Source: Azospirillum melinis (GTDB taxonomy: Bacteria; Pseudomonadota; Alphaproteobacteria; Azospirillales; Azospirillaceae). From it: a stretch of DNA of 38,679 nt. Shown piece by piece: positions 7,673-15,700 of the stretch (its first letter is position 1; every line of letters begins with the position of its first letter). Position numbers and translations under genes: made by a program. The stretch is taken from the NCBI RefSeq assembly GCF_013340935.1, contig NZ_WHOS01000067.1, positions 1 through 38,679 on the forward strand, read 5' to 3'. A model generated the notes under the pieces. That model made no database searches. It saw nothing but the letters and a program-made list of their open reading frames with translations, and was not told the DNA's origin.

Positions 7673-10600
7673 ATGCGCGCGAACCTCCTCGTCGTCCTGC
7701 TGATCCTGCTGGCCGGCATCGGCGCCAGCCTGCTGCTGATTCCGCACAGCGCCGAGCTTGCCCTGCAGAAATTCCGCGACCGCGATTACGACAGCGCCCG
7801 CGACGCCTACGAGCAGCGCTATACCGCCGGCGACCGCAGCGGCGCCACGGTGATGCCGCTGACCCGCCTGACGCTGGCCCAGGGCGACGTCGAGCGCGCC
7901 ATCGAGCTGACCGAGGGGTTCCTTGCCGCCGAGCCGTCCTCGGTCGAGGCCCGCGAACTGCTCGACCGCCTCTACCAGGATGCGCAGCGGCCGGGCGACC
8001 GGCTGGAGAACCTGAAGGCGCTGGCGGAGATGCGCAACAGCGCCGACCTGTTCCGCGAGCTGGCCTATGCCGCCGGCTTCCGCAACCGGATGGCGATGAA
8101 GGCCGAGGCGCTGGCGCGCTACTGCACCCTGCGGCCGGAGGATGTCGAGGCCCAGCAGGAGCTGGCGGCGCTGCTGGCCGCGCGCGGCGATCCTGCCGGT
8201 GCGGTGGACTGGCTGCTCCGCGCCGACGACCGCGCCACCGGCAACATTCAGCCCGACAGCCGCGAACTGCTGATGAGCCTGCTGATCGACCTCGACCGCG
8301 AGGACGAGGCCTATGAGCGCGCCCGGCGCTGGCTGGGCGAGCGGCCGACCGTCGCCGACATGATCGGTCTGGCGAGCCAGCTTGCCGCGGCTGCGCGCCC
8401 CGATCTCGGGCTGCGGCTGATCGAACCACAGGTTATAGGGCCTCAGGTGACGGGGCCGCAGGGGGAGGGCCGCGCTCCCGTGCTGGCGCTGGAGCTGACC
8501 TACATCGACCTGCTGATCGCCACCGACCGGCGGGAGCAGGCGCGGAGCCGCCTGTCGGCGCTTTCCGGCCCGGTGGAGGACGCGCAGTTCGGCCGGCTGC
8601 TGGCGCTGGAGGTGAATGCCGGCATGCCGCGCGCGGCGCTGGAGGCGACCAGGGGGCGCGACCTGCAGCTGGTGCCCGACTGGGTCCTGGCCGGGCTGGC
8701 GGAAACCGCCCTTCGCGACGGCGACCGGGCCTTCCCCGACCGCCTCTACCGCGAGCTGGGGGAAGACTTCCTCGACGATTACCCGATCCTGGCGGCCAAC
8801 ATCGCGCTCGGCCGCGGCGACCCTGCCGCCGCCGCGGGGTGGGCGGAGCGCGCGCTTGCCGGCGATGGTTTGGCGACCGGCGACCGGCTGGGCGCCATCC
8901 GCATCCTCGACCGCACCGGCCGCCGTGCCGCCGCGGTCGCCGCCTTCGACCGGCTGCCGCTGTCGGGCACCGTGCCGGAGGAAGTGCTGGAGGAGATGGC
9001 CGCCCTGTTCATCGACTTCGACCGCGCCCCGGCCGGTCTTGCCTGGTTCACCGCAAGGCGGCAGGCCACGCCATCGCCGGCCGCCGCCCAGGGCTGGGCG
9101 CGTCTGGCCGCCAAGGCCGGCGACCCGGCCGCCGTCGCCGATTGGCTGGCCGGCCAGCCCAAGCTGCCGCTTGCCCTGTTGCAGGACATCGCCGGCAGCG
9201 CCGCCGAACGCGCCGCTTCCGACCCGCGCGCCGCCCGTCCTGCCGCCGCCCTGGCGCTGGCCGCCGCCCAGCGCGCCTTCGCGCTCGACCCCTCGGCGCG
9301 CAGCCGTCTGGCGCTGGCCGGCGCGCTGACCGCCACCGGCAAGCCGGCCGACGCGCTGCCGCTGCTGGCCCCGCTGCTCGACAGCGGCGGTGCCGAGGTG
9401 GAGGCCGCCTACATTGCCGCACTGGACGGCGCTGGCCGGTCGGAGGAGCTGGCCCGCCACCTGAGCGCCAAGCTGGCGCGGGGAAATCTTTCAGACGCCG
9501 ACCAGAAGGCCATCGTCACCATGCTGCTCGACCACAAGGCCTATCGCGCGGCGCTGCCGCTGCTGCGGGCCTGGGCGGAGCGCCAAGGGGGGACGCGATC
9601 CGGCGAGGACTGGCTGAGCGTCTATGCCGACGCCGCGGCCAAGGCGAATGCGCTGCCCGATCTCGCCGCCCTGCTGCAAGGCCGCGCCGCCGCCGCGCCG
9701 CTGGCCGAGGCGGAGGATTCGCTCTACCGCGACACGCTGACCAAGCTGGGCCGCAAGGCCGATCTGCGCCGCTATCTGCTGGCCCGCGCCACCGACGACC
9801 GTCTGCCGGCCGACCGGCGGCGGGAGCCGGTTTCGGCGCTGCTGGCGCTCGGCGACAAGGTGGGGGCCGAGCAGGCGCTGCAACGGCTGGCGGCGGGGCA
9901 AGGGCCGCAGAGCGAGGATTTCAGGCAACTGGCCTATCTCTGGGGACCGCGCCCGCCGGCGTCCGGGCTGGACTGGATCGAGGCGCGGGCCAAGGCCGCC
10001 GGCACCCCGGCCGAGCAGGCCGCGTGGTATGACCGCCTCGCCGACTATGGCGGCGGACGCCGGGTCATCGCGGGGCTTGCCACCCAGGGCGCCGCCCCGG
10101 CCCAGCCGGCCTTGAAGACCCCGTACATCGAGGCGCTGGCGGCGGCCGGCAAGGGCAAGGAGCTGGCGGACGCCGTGCGTACCGCCCTGGCCGAAGAGGC
10201 CTCCCCGGACCGGCTGCGCCGCTATGCCCGCCTCGCCGAGCAGACCGGCCAGCGCGCCGCCGCCTCCCAGGCCTGGACCGCGCTGCTGGCGCGCAAGCCG
10301 GACGATGCCGACGCGCTGCGCCAGCTGGGCATGCTGGCCTATGACGAGAACCGCCTCGCCGACGCCGAACGCCTGCTGCGCCGCTACGTCGCCACCGGCC
10401 CCAACGATTACGAGGCGCATTACTTCCTGGGCGAGGCGCTGACCGCGCTGAAGCGCCCGACCGCCGCGACCCCCTTCTACCGCACCGCCCTGTCGCAGCT
10501 CCGCGCCCGCACCGCGCGCGGCGACGCGGCGATCCAGACGGAGGCGAACCTGCTGAACCGGCTGGGCAAGGTGGACGACGCCGTGGCGCTGTTCGAGGGC

Positions 10601-10708
10601 CTGCGCAAGCGCCGTCCGGCCGACCGCCAGTTGAAGGCCGACTACGCATCGATGCTGATCGAAAACGGACGACTGCCGGAGGCCCGCCGTGTCCTGGCCC
10701 TTCCGTGA
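7673..10708 (+). CDS. pelB: PelB-like TPR scaffold, inner-membrane anchored
   Basis: A 1011-aa protein with one N-terminal membrane segment (about 4-24, LLVVLLILLAGIGASLLLI), followed by alpha-helical repeats to the end. The repeats are Ala/Leu-rich TPR-like helices with many 34-residue periodicities; the clearest lie near 860-1011 (DADALRQLGMLAYDENRLADAERLLRRY-type). This matches the periplasmic TPR part of P. aeruginosa PelB, which contacts PelA and the polymer. The outer-membrane beta-barrel that forms the C-terminus of the 1193-aa Pseudomonas PelB is absent here and is encoded by the next gene. The start ATG 7673 follows GGGCGG, 8 nt after the deacetylase stop. The end overlaps the earliest possible start (GTG 10689) of the barrel gene by 20 nt. 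Confidence 0.84.
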   Translation: MRANLLVVLLILLAGIGASLLLIPHSAELALQKFRDRDYDSARDAYEQRYTAGDRSGATVMPLTRLTLAQGDVERAIELTEGFLAAEPSSVEARELLDRLYQDAQRPGDRLENLKALAEMRNSADLFRELAYAAGFRNRMAMKAEALARYCTLRPEDVEAQQELAALLAARGDPAGAVDWLLRADDRATGNIQPDSRELLMSLLIDLDREDEAYERARRWLGERPTVADMIGLASQLAAAARPDLGLRLIEPQVIGPQVTGPQGEGRAPVLALELTYIDLLIATDRREQARSRLSALSGPVEDAQFGRLLALEVNAGMPRAALEATRGRDLQLVPDWVLAGLAETALRDGDRAFPDRLYRELGEDFLDDYPILAANIALGRGDPAAAAGWAERALAGDGLATGDRLGAIRILDRTGRRAAAVAAFDRLPLSGTVPEEVLEEMAALFIDFDRAPAGLAWFTARRQATPSPAAAQGWARLAAKAGDPAAVADWLAGQPKLPLALLQDIAGSAAERAASDPRAARPAAALALAAAQRAFALDPSARSRLALAGALTATGKPADALPLLAPLLDSGGAEVEAAYIAALDGAGRSEELARHLSAKLARGNLSDADQKAIVTMLLDHKAYRAALPLLRAWAERQGGTRSGEDWLSVYADAAAKANALPDLAALLQGRAAAAPLAEAEDSLYRDTLTKLGRKADLRRYLLARATDDRLPADRRREPVSALLALGDKVGAEQALQRLAAGQGPQSEDFRQLAYLWGPRPPASGLDWIEARAKAAGTPAEQAAWYDRLADYGGGRRVIAGLATQGAAPAQPALKTPYIEALAAAGKGKELADAVRTALAEEASPDRLRRYARLAEQTGQRAAASQAWTALLARKPDDADALRQLGMLAYDENRLADAERLLRRYVATGPNDYEAHYFLGEALTALKRPTAATPFYRTALSQLRARTARGDAAIQTEANLLNRLGKVDDAVALFEGLRKRRPADRQLKADYASMLIENGRLPEARRVLALP

Positions 10709-12434
10709 TCGGCTTCGGGCCGTTCCCGAGAAATGCCCTCTCCCGCCCCGGGAGAGGGAGGGGACCCGTGCCGAAGGCACGGGGAGGGTGAGGGGCATTT
10801 CAAGCATCCTGAACCGCATGGTTCCTTGCATTCCCCCTCACCCTTCCCATGCTTCGCATGGGCCCCTTCCCTCTCCCGGGGCGGGAGAGGGAGCTATTGG
10901 CCTCGTCCTCGCTTTCCTCCTCCTCCTCGCCACCCCCGCACAGGCCCAACCGGTGAGGGTCGAGGCGGTGCGCGAGGCCGGCACCGCCCGCTTCGCCCTG
11001 CACTGGTCCGGCACCGTAACCACGGAAACCCAGCGCGACGGCCGCGAACTGGTCCTGCGCTTCAGCCGTCCGCTTGGAGATGTCCCGCTCGACCGTGTGC
11101 CGGAGCGGCTGGAGTCCTGGGTCGACAACATCCTCTACGGCTACGACAGCGTCGTGCTGGTGCTCGGCCCCGGTGTCGAGGCGGCGGTCGCCACCGACCC
11201 TGCCGGCCTCAGCGTCGCCCTGACCCGCTCCGCCGCGGCTCCCAGCCGCGAGGCGCAGGCTGCCAACCGGGCCGCCGACCGTGCAGCCCAGCGGCGCCTC
11301 GACTATTTCCGCGCGCTGGCGCTGATGGAGGGCGGCGACGTCCGTCCGGCGCGGACCCTACTGCGCGACCTGCTGGCGCAGGACCCGAAGGACGCCCAGT
11401 CAACCGCCCTGCTGGCCCAGGCGGAGGAGCGGCTTGGCCGCTGGCGCGACGCGATCATGGCCTACGACACGGCGCTGGAACTGACGCCCGACGAGCCGTC
11501 GCTGGTCCGGGGCAAGGCGCTGCTCCTGCACGAGACCGCCGACCGCAGCCGCCTTGACCTCGACTGGCAGAAGGTGAGGGGCGCCGACATGCAGCGCATC
11601 GCCCGCTTCAGCGGCGTTCAGGAGCTTGGCCGCTCGACCAGCCTGACCTGGGCGCTGGAGCGGCGCGAGGTCGATGTCGATTCCACCCGCCGTGAGGACG
11701 GCCGGCTGGAGCCGTTCCATGGCGCCCGCTCCCGGCTGGAGGCGGCGCTGGTCCATGACTGGCCGGAACTGGAACGCTCCGCCCTGGCGCTCTACGCCGC
11801 CCCGCAGACGCTCGGTGCCGGCTACAGCCATCTGTGGCGCGGCGACGAGTCCGAAACCCGCGCCGGTTTCGCCTGGAGCGAGCCGAGCTTCGCCTTCCTG
11901 GAGGGCATCGTCGATGGCGGCCGGCGCGACCGCCTGTTCGTCCAGCACGAGAACCGGCTGTCCGACCGCTGGGCGCTGTCGCTCGGCGCCGGCTACAACC
12001 GCTACGGGCTGTCCGGCGAGGCCGGTCTGGCGCGCAGCGCCACGCTGGAGGGATCGCTGCGCTACACGCTGAACGCCGTCGGCCCGCTTGCCAGCGTCGC
12101 CTATGTGCTGGACGCCGAATATGTGGCGCACCGCGAGGAGCGGCAGGACGCGAATGGCCAGCCCTACATCCCGCTGCCGGCGGCGACGCGCGAGGTCCAT
12201 GCGCTGCAGCTGAACGTCGAGGATTATCTGACCGACTATGTCCGCTACGCCGCCCAGCTCGGCTACGCCTACGACCGGCGGGGCCGCAGCGGACCCCAGG
12301 GGGCCATCTCGCTGGGATGGGAGCCGGCGGACAATCTGGAACTGGGGTTCCGCGCCAGCCATGCCCGCTCCACAGCGCGCGGCACGGCCAGCGCGGTGAA
12401 CAGCGCCGGCCTCACCCTGGTCTGGCGCTATTGA
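10689..12434 (+). CDS. pelB: PelB-like outer-membrane barrel protein; start uncertain
   Basis: The open frame gives 581 aa from GTG 10689, but its first ~69 codons are REP-like repeat DNA (10736-10891). A clear signal peptide follows at about 70-86 (LVLAFLLLLATPAQAQ). The mature protein has a beta-rich N-terminal domain (about 88-160, AMIN-like by eye), a few TPR helices (about 180-270), and then alternating amphipathic strands to a terminal aromatic residue (LTLVWRY), the hallmark of an outer-membrane barrel. It corresponds to the C-terminal porin of PelB that exports Pel. In-frame start candidates are GTG 10689, GTG 10788, ATG 10818, or a non-standard ATT 10896 that has a near-perfect GGGAGAGGGAG Shine-Dalgarno supplied by the repeat. 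The end (12434) is secure; the start is not. Confidence 0.78.
   Translation: MSWPFRDRLRAVPEKCPLPPREREGTRAEGTGRVRGISSILNRMVPCIPPHPSHASHGPLPSPGAGEGAIGLVLAFLLLLATPAQAQPVRVEAVREAGTARFALHWSGTVTTETQRDGRELVLRFSRPLGDVPLDRVPERLESWVDNILYGYDSVVLVLGPGVEAAVATDPAGLSVALTRSAAAPSREAQAANRAADRAAQRRLDYFRALALMEGGDVRPARTLLRDLLAQDPKDAQSTALLAQAEERLGRWRDAIMAYDTALELTPDEPSLVRGKALLLHETADRSRLDLDWQKVRGADMQRIARFSGVQELGRSTSLTWALERREVDVDSTRREDGRLEPFHGARSRLEAALVHDWPELERSALALYAAPQTLGAGYSHLWRGDESETRAGFAWSEPSFAFLEGIVDGGRRDRLFVQHENRLSDRWALSLGAGYNRYGLSGEAGLARSATLEGSLRYTLNAVGPLASVAYVLDAEYVAHREERQDANGQPYIPLPAATREVHALQLNVEDYLTDYVRYAAQLGYAYDRRGRSGPQGAISLGWEPADNLELGFRASHARSTARGTASAVNSAGLTLVWRY
10736..10891. repeat. Inverted pair of REP-like palindromic elements
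   Basis: CCCTCTCCCG-CCC-CGGGAGAGGG (10736-10758, 10-bp perfect stem) is followed by GGGG, a smaller hairpin ending GCACGGGGAGGG, and TGAGGGG. After about 30 nt the same unit returns in inverse orientation: CCCCTCACCC, a small hairpin around CATGCTTCGCATG, then CCCTCTCCCG-GGG-CGGGAGAGGG (10869-10891). A third copy of the outer hairpin lies at 19099-19121. The two-facing-units layout resembles BIME/REP doublets. It occupies the junction between the two pelB halves. Confidence 0.85.
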
Positions 12435-12447
12435 CGGTGTGTCAACT

Positions 12448-12459
12448 CTTTATGGTTAA
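12448..12459. promoter_or_regulatory. CtrA-like half-site before pelC
   Basis: CTTTATGGTTAA (minus strand TTAACCATAAAG) contains TTAACCAT, a common form of the alphaproteobacterial CtrA box. It sits between the barrel gene stop and the pelC RBS. The same 12-mer occurs at 32330-32341. A full TTAA-N7-TTAA site is not present, so this is a weak call. Confidence 0.25.
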
Positions 12460-12475
12460 AAAAGGTGGACGGACA

Positions 12476-13129
12476 ATGGGGGCGGCGATGCGGCTGACGG
12501 GGACCGGAAAGATGGGCAAGGATATGCGGGCCTGCGCGGCGCTGCTGGCGGCCGTGGTGGTGCTGGCGGGGTGCAGCTTCGGCCGGATCAACAGCCGCGA
12601 CTTCGCCCAGCCGGGCGGGGCGCTGCCGGCCGGCTCGACCGTCGCCGTCCTGCCCTTCGAGAATCTGACCAACCACCCCAATGCCGGCCAGATCGCCGCC
12701 GACATCGTCTCCACCGAACTCTACGGCGTCGAGGGCCTCCGCACGCTGGAGGTCGGCCGCGTCCGCAGCCGCCTGTCCGCCGGCAAGCCGGCCGCCGACG
12801 CCGCTTCTGCCGGTGCCACCGCCTCCGCCGACGGACAGCCCGACGCCGCTCCGCTGGACGCCCAGGCCGCCGGCCGGACCCTGGGCGTCGATGCGGTGCT
12901 GGCCGGCAGCGTGTCGGAATACGGCTACCAGCATGGCCTGCGCGAGGAGCCGGTGGTCGGCCTGAACGCCCGTCTGGTGCGGGTGTCGGACGGCGCCGTC
13001 CTCTGGACCTCCAGCCAGTCGGAGGCCGGCCGCGGCTATTTCAGCCGCGACAGCGTCAACAACGTCGCCCAGCGCGTGGCGACCCGCATGATCGACAGCC
13101 TGCGGCCTGTCGTCGCCGCCACCCGCTGA
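12476..13129 (+). CDS. pelC: PelC outer-membrane lipoprotein
   Basis: A 217-aa lipoprotein precursor. The basic N-terminus is followed by a hydrophobic core and the lipobox LAGC, with the lipidated cysteine near residue 32. The mature part has VAVLPFENLTNHPNAGQIAADIVSTEL (CsgG/PelC-type fold start), a LGVDAVLAGSVSEYGY strand-helix, and a C-terminal VLWTSSQ strand plus helix. In Pseudomonas, PelC forms a dodecameric ring at the outer membrane that guides Pel to PelB. An Ala/Ser/Gly-rich insert (about 102-134) makes it longer than the 172-aa P. aeruginosa protein. ATG 12476 is chosen because AAAGGTGG lies 8-15 nt upstream; an ATG eight codons earlier would put the RBS inside the gene. It is 41 nt after the barrel gene and 13 nt before pelD. 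Confidence 0.87.
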   Translation: MGAAMRLTGTGKMGKDMRACAALLAAVVVLAGCSFGRINSRDFAQPGGALPAGSTVAVLPFENLTNHPNAGQIAADIVSTELYGVEGLRTLEVGRVRSRLSAGKPAADAASAGATASADGQPDAAPLDAQAAGRTLGVDAVLAGSVSEYGYQHGLREEPVVGLNARLVRVSDGAVLWTSSQSEAGRGYFSRDSVNNVAQRVATRMIDSLRPVVAATR

Positions 13130-13142
13130 GGCCCCGACACGC

Positions 13143-14561
13143 ATGAGCAGCCTGCCGAGCCCATCCCCCGCCGACAGCGCTTCGCCCCGCCGCTGGCTCG
13201 GTCTGCGGCCGGTCGCCCTGCTGGAACTGCTGCTGTTCTTCGGCGTGGCGCTGGGGCTGGACGGCTGGCTCGGCGCCGGGCTGCGCTTCGAGGGGGTGCA
13301 GCCGCATCCCTTCTGGATCCCGGTCCTGCTGCTGGCGATCCAGTACGGCACCAACGAGGGCGTGCTGGCGGCGCTGGTGGCGTCGGCGGCGCTGCGGCTC
13401 GGCAACATGCCCGATGCGGGGATCGGCCAGGATCTCTACGACCATCTCTTCACCCTGACGCGCGAGCCGATCCTCTGGCTGGTCGCCGCCGTGCTGTTCG
13501 GCGAGCTGCGGATGCGCCAGCTGCGCGAACGCGAGGATCTCCGCGCCGGCCTTGCCACCGCCCGGCAGGAGGCGGAGGCCATCGCCCGCTCCTACCGCGC
13601 GCTGAAATCGGTGAAGGAAAGCCTGGAGACCCGCGTCGCCGGCCAGCTGCGCACCGTCTTCACCCTCTATCAGGCCGCCAAGTCCATCGACCATCTCGAC
13701 GAGGGCGAGGTGATGCTGGGCATCGCCGACCTCGTCCGCACCGTCATGAAGCCGGAGAAATTCTCGCTGTTCCTGCTGAACAACGACGTTCTGGAATCGG
13801 TGACGAACGAGGGCTGGGACGACGAGACCGACAGCTATGCCCGCTGGTTCGACAGCGGCACGCCGCTGTTCCAGACCGTGATCGCCCGCCAGCGCCAGCT
13901 TTGCGTCAACCGGGCCGACGACGAGCGCGTGCTCGCCGGTGAAGGCGTGATGGCCGGCCCGCTGATCAGCGCCGACACCGGCGAGGTGCTGGGCATGGTG
14001 AAGATCGAAAGCCTGGGCTTCACCGACCTCAGCGTCAACACGATCGAGAATTTCCGCATCCTGTGCGAATGGATCGGCACCGCGATGGCGAAGGCGCGCC
14101 GGTACCGCACCGCCAACGAACAGCGTGTCTTCACCGACGAGGCGCTTTATTCCTCCAGTTACATCGGCCGGCAGGCGGAGTTCCTCGCCCTTCTCGGCCG
14201 CCGCATGGGCTTCGAGACTACCGCCATCACCATCCGCCCGACCGGCCTGTCGCGCCTGTCGGTGGCCCAGCGCGCCGATCTTGCCGCCGCCATCGGCGAG
14301 GCGGTGCGCGGCAGCCTGCGCGACACCGACCTCGCCTGCGATTTCGGCCATCAGGGCACGTCCTTCGGCGTGGTCCTGGCCGGCACGCCGCTGGAGGGCG
14401 CCAGGCAGGTGGAGGCGAAGCTGGAACGCGCGGTGCGTCAGGCGCTGCCCGCCGGCCTCGCCGATATCCCCATCGGCTTCGTCACCCGCCGCATCGACCC
14501 GCCGGTCCCCGCGGCCGGGCAAAGTGCGGCCGGGCAAAAGGTCGGGGAGGGTGCAGGATGA
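13143..14561 (+). CDS. pelD: PelD cyclic-di-GMP receptor, inner membrane
   Basis: A 472-aa membrane protein. Hydrophobic segments lie at about 22-42, 58-70, 73-85 and 108-122 (the usual four-helix region). A charged coiled-coil-like stretch (about 124-170) is next, then a GAF domain (about 175-325), then a degenerate GGDEF domain (about 335-455). The GGDEF signature is replaced by GHQGTSFGVV, so it should not make c-di-GMP. The inhibitory-site motif RxxD is kept as R393-D-T-D396 (SLRDTDLACD), the position known to bind c-di-GMP in P. aeruginosa PelD and switch on Pel synthesis. The length is close to the Pseudomonas protein (455 aa). The stop overlaps the pelE start (ATGA). Confidence 0.9.
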   Translation: MSSLPSPSPADSASPRRWLGLRPVALLELLLFFGVALGLDGWLGAGLRFEGVQPHPFWIPVLLLAIQYGTNEGVLAALVASAALRLGNMPDAGIGQDLYDHLFTLTREPILWLVAAVLFGELRMRQLREREDLRAGLATARQEAEAIARSYRALKSVKESLETRVAGQLRTVFTLYQAAKSIDHLDEGEVMLGIADLVRTVMKPEKFSLFLLNNDVLESVTNEGWDDETDSYARWFDSGTPLFQTVIARQRQLCVNRADDERVLAGEGVMAGPLISADTGEVLGMVKIESLGFTDLSVNTIENFRILCEWIGTAMAKARRYRTANEQRVFTDEALYSSSYIGRQAEFLALLGRRMGFETTAITIRPTGLSRLSVAQRADLAAAIGEAVRGSLRDTDLACDFGHQGTSFGVVLAGTPLEGARQVEAKLERAVRQALPAGLADIPIGFVTRRIDPPVPAAGQSAAGQKVGEGAG

Positions 14562-15700
14562 GCGAGCCCGACTCCAACCAATCGGCTTCCGACCTTTCCG
14601 ATCCGGCCATCCTGCTGGCGGGCGAGCGTCCGGCCACCGGTGCTACCGAACTGGCCGCGGTGGCGTTGGCCGCCGGCCTGCTCGATGCCGCGGCAATGGC
14701 GCCCGGCCTCGCCGAAATCCCCTTCGCCGTTCCGCTCGCCGCGGCGCTGCATCTGTTCCTCTGCGTCCTGGTCGGCCTGTGGGTGCGCAACCGGGCGCGG
14801 CGTGGGCGCGATTTGCGGCTGGCCGGTCTGCTGCTGGTCACCATGGTTCCGCTGGGGCCGCTGGGTGCCGCCTGCACGCTGATGACCGCGGCGCTGCTGG
14901 CGCTGTTCAGCCGCTATGCCACCGGCTTCCAGGACTGGTACCTTTCCCTCTTCCCCGACAGCGAGACCGGCCCGGCGCAGGAGCTGTACGAGCTGATCGT
15001 GACCGGCCGCGAGAACGCCCATCTGGTGGCCGGCGAGTCCTTCACCGACGTGATGTCGGTCGGCTCGCCGCAGCAGAAGCAGGCGGTGATCGCCCTGGTC
15101 GCCCGCCATTTCCGTCCCGCCTTCACCCCCGCGCTGAAGGCCGGGCTGGCCGATGCCGACCCGTCCGTCCGCGTCCAGGCCGCCACCGCCACCGCGCGGG
15201 TGGAGCATGAGTTCAACGAGCGCTGGCTGGCGCTTGACCACGCCGCGCGCAGGACCCCCGACGATGCGGCCAGCCTCGCAGGGCTCGCCCGCCATCTCGA
15301 CGACTACGCCTTCTGCGGCCTGCTGGACTCCAACCGTGAGGCGGAGATCCGCGACAAGGCGCTGGACGGGTACCGGCGCAGCCTGGACCTCGCTCCCGAT
15401 GACGACGGCATCCGCCACGACCTGGGCCGGCTGCTCCTGCGCTGCGGACTGGCGGCGGAGGCGGCGGAAAGGCTGGAGCCGATGATCGACCGCACGCCCG
15501 ACCGCCGCATCCTGTTCTGGTATGCCGAGAGCCTGTTCCGGCTCGGCCGCTTTGCCGATCTGCGGGCGCTGCCCGCCCGGCGACCCGACCTGCTGGGCGA
15601 CGGGGCGGAGCTTCCCGACACGCTGCGCGACGTCTTCGCCCTCTGGCGCGACGAGGCGACGGCTGCCAGGGACAGCGCCGGACGGGAGTTGGCCGCATGA
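14558..15700 (+). CDS. pelE: PelE, membrane TPR protein of the Pel synthase complex
   Basis: A 380-aa protein. After a polar N-terminus there are hydrophobic segments at about 32-48, 53-74 and 85-115. Then comes a cytoplasmic helical part with HEAT/TPR-like repeats (ADADPSVRVQAATATARVEHEF; ALDGYRRSLDLAPDDDGIRHDLGRLLL; AAEAAERLEPMIDRTPD). PelE in Pseudomonas (329 aa) joins PelD to the glycosyltransferase PelF through such repeats. The assignment rests mainly on order between pelD and pelF and on this architecture, because PelE sequences diverge strongly. The start ATG 14558 overlaps the pelD stop and has GGGGAGGG upstream. The stop overlaps the pelF ATG, so the three genes are translationally coupled. 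Confidence 0.82.
   Translation: MSEPDSNQSASDLSDPAILLAGERPATGATELAAVALAAGLLDAAAMAPGLAEIPFAVPLAAALHLFLCVLVGLWVRNRARRGRDLRLAGLLLVTMVPLGPLGAACTLMTAALLALFSRYATGFQDWYLSLFPDSETGPAQELYELIVTGRENAHLVAGESFTDVMSVGSPQQKQAVIALVARHFRPAFTPALKAGLADADPSVRVQAATATARVEHEFNERWLALDHAARRTPDDAASLAGLARHLDDYAFCGLLDSNREAEIRDKALDGYRRSLDLAPDDDGIRHDLGRLLLRCGLAAEAAERLEPMIDRTPDRRILFWYAESLFRLGRFADLRALPARRPDLLGDGAELPDTLRDVFALWRDEATAARDSAGRELAA

Noticed and set aside
5470..7719. Long antisense frame (about 750 codons) opposite the PelA deacetylase
   Set aside because: It mirrors the codon-position GC bias of the sense gene. The product is low-complexity, with no signal or family motif.
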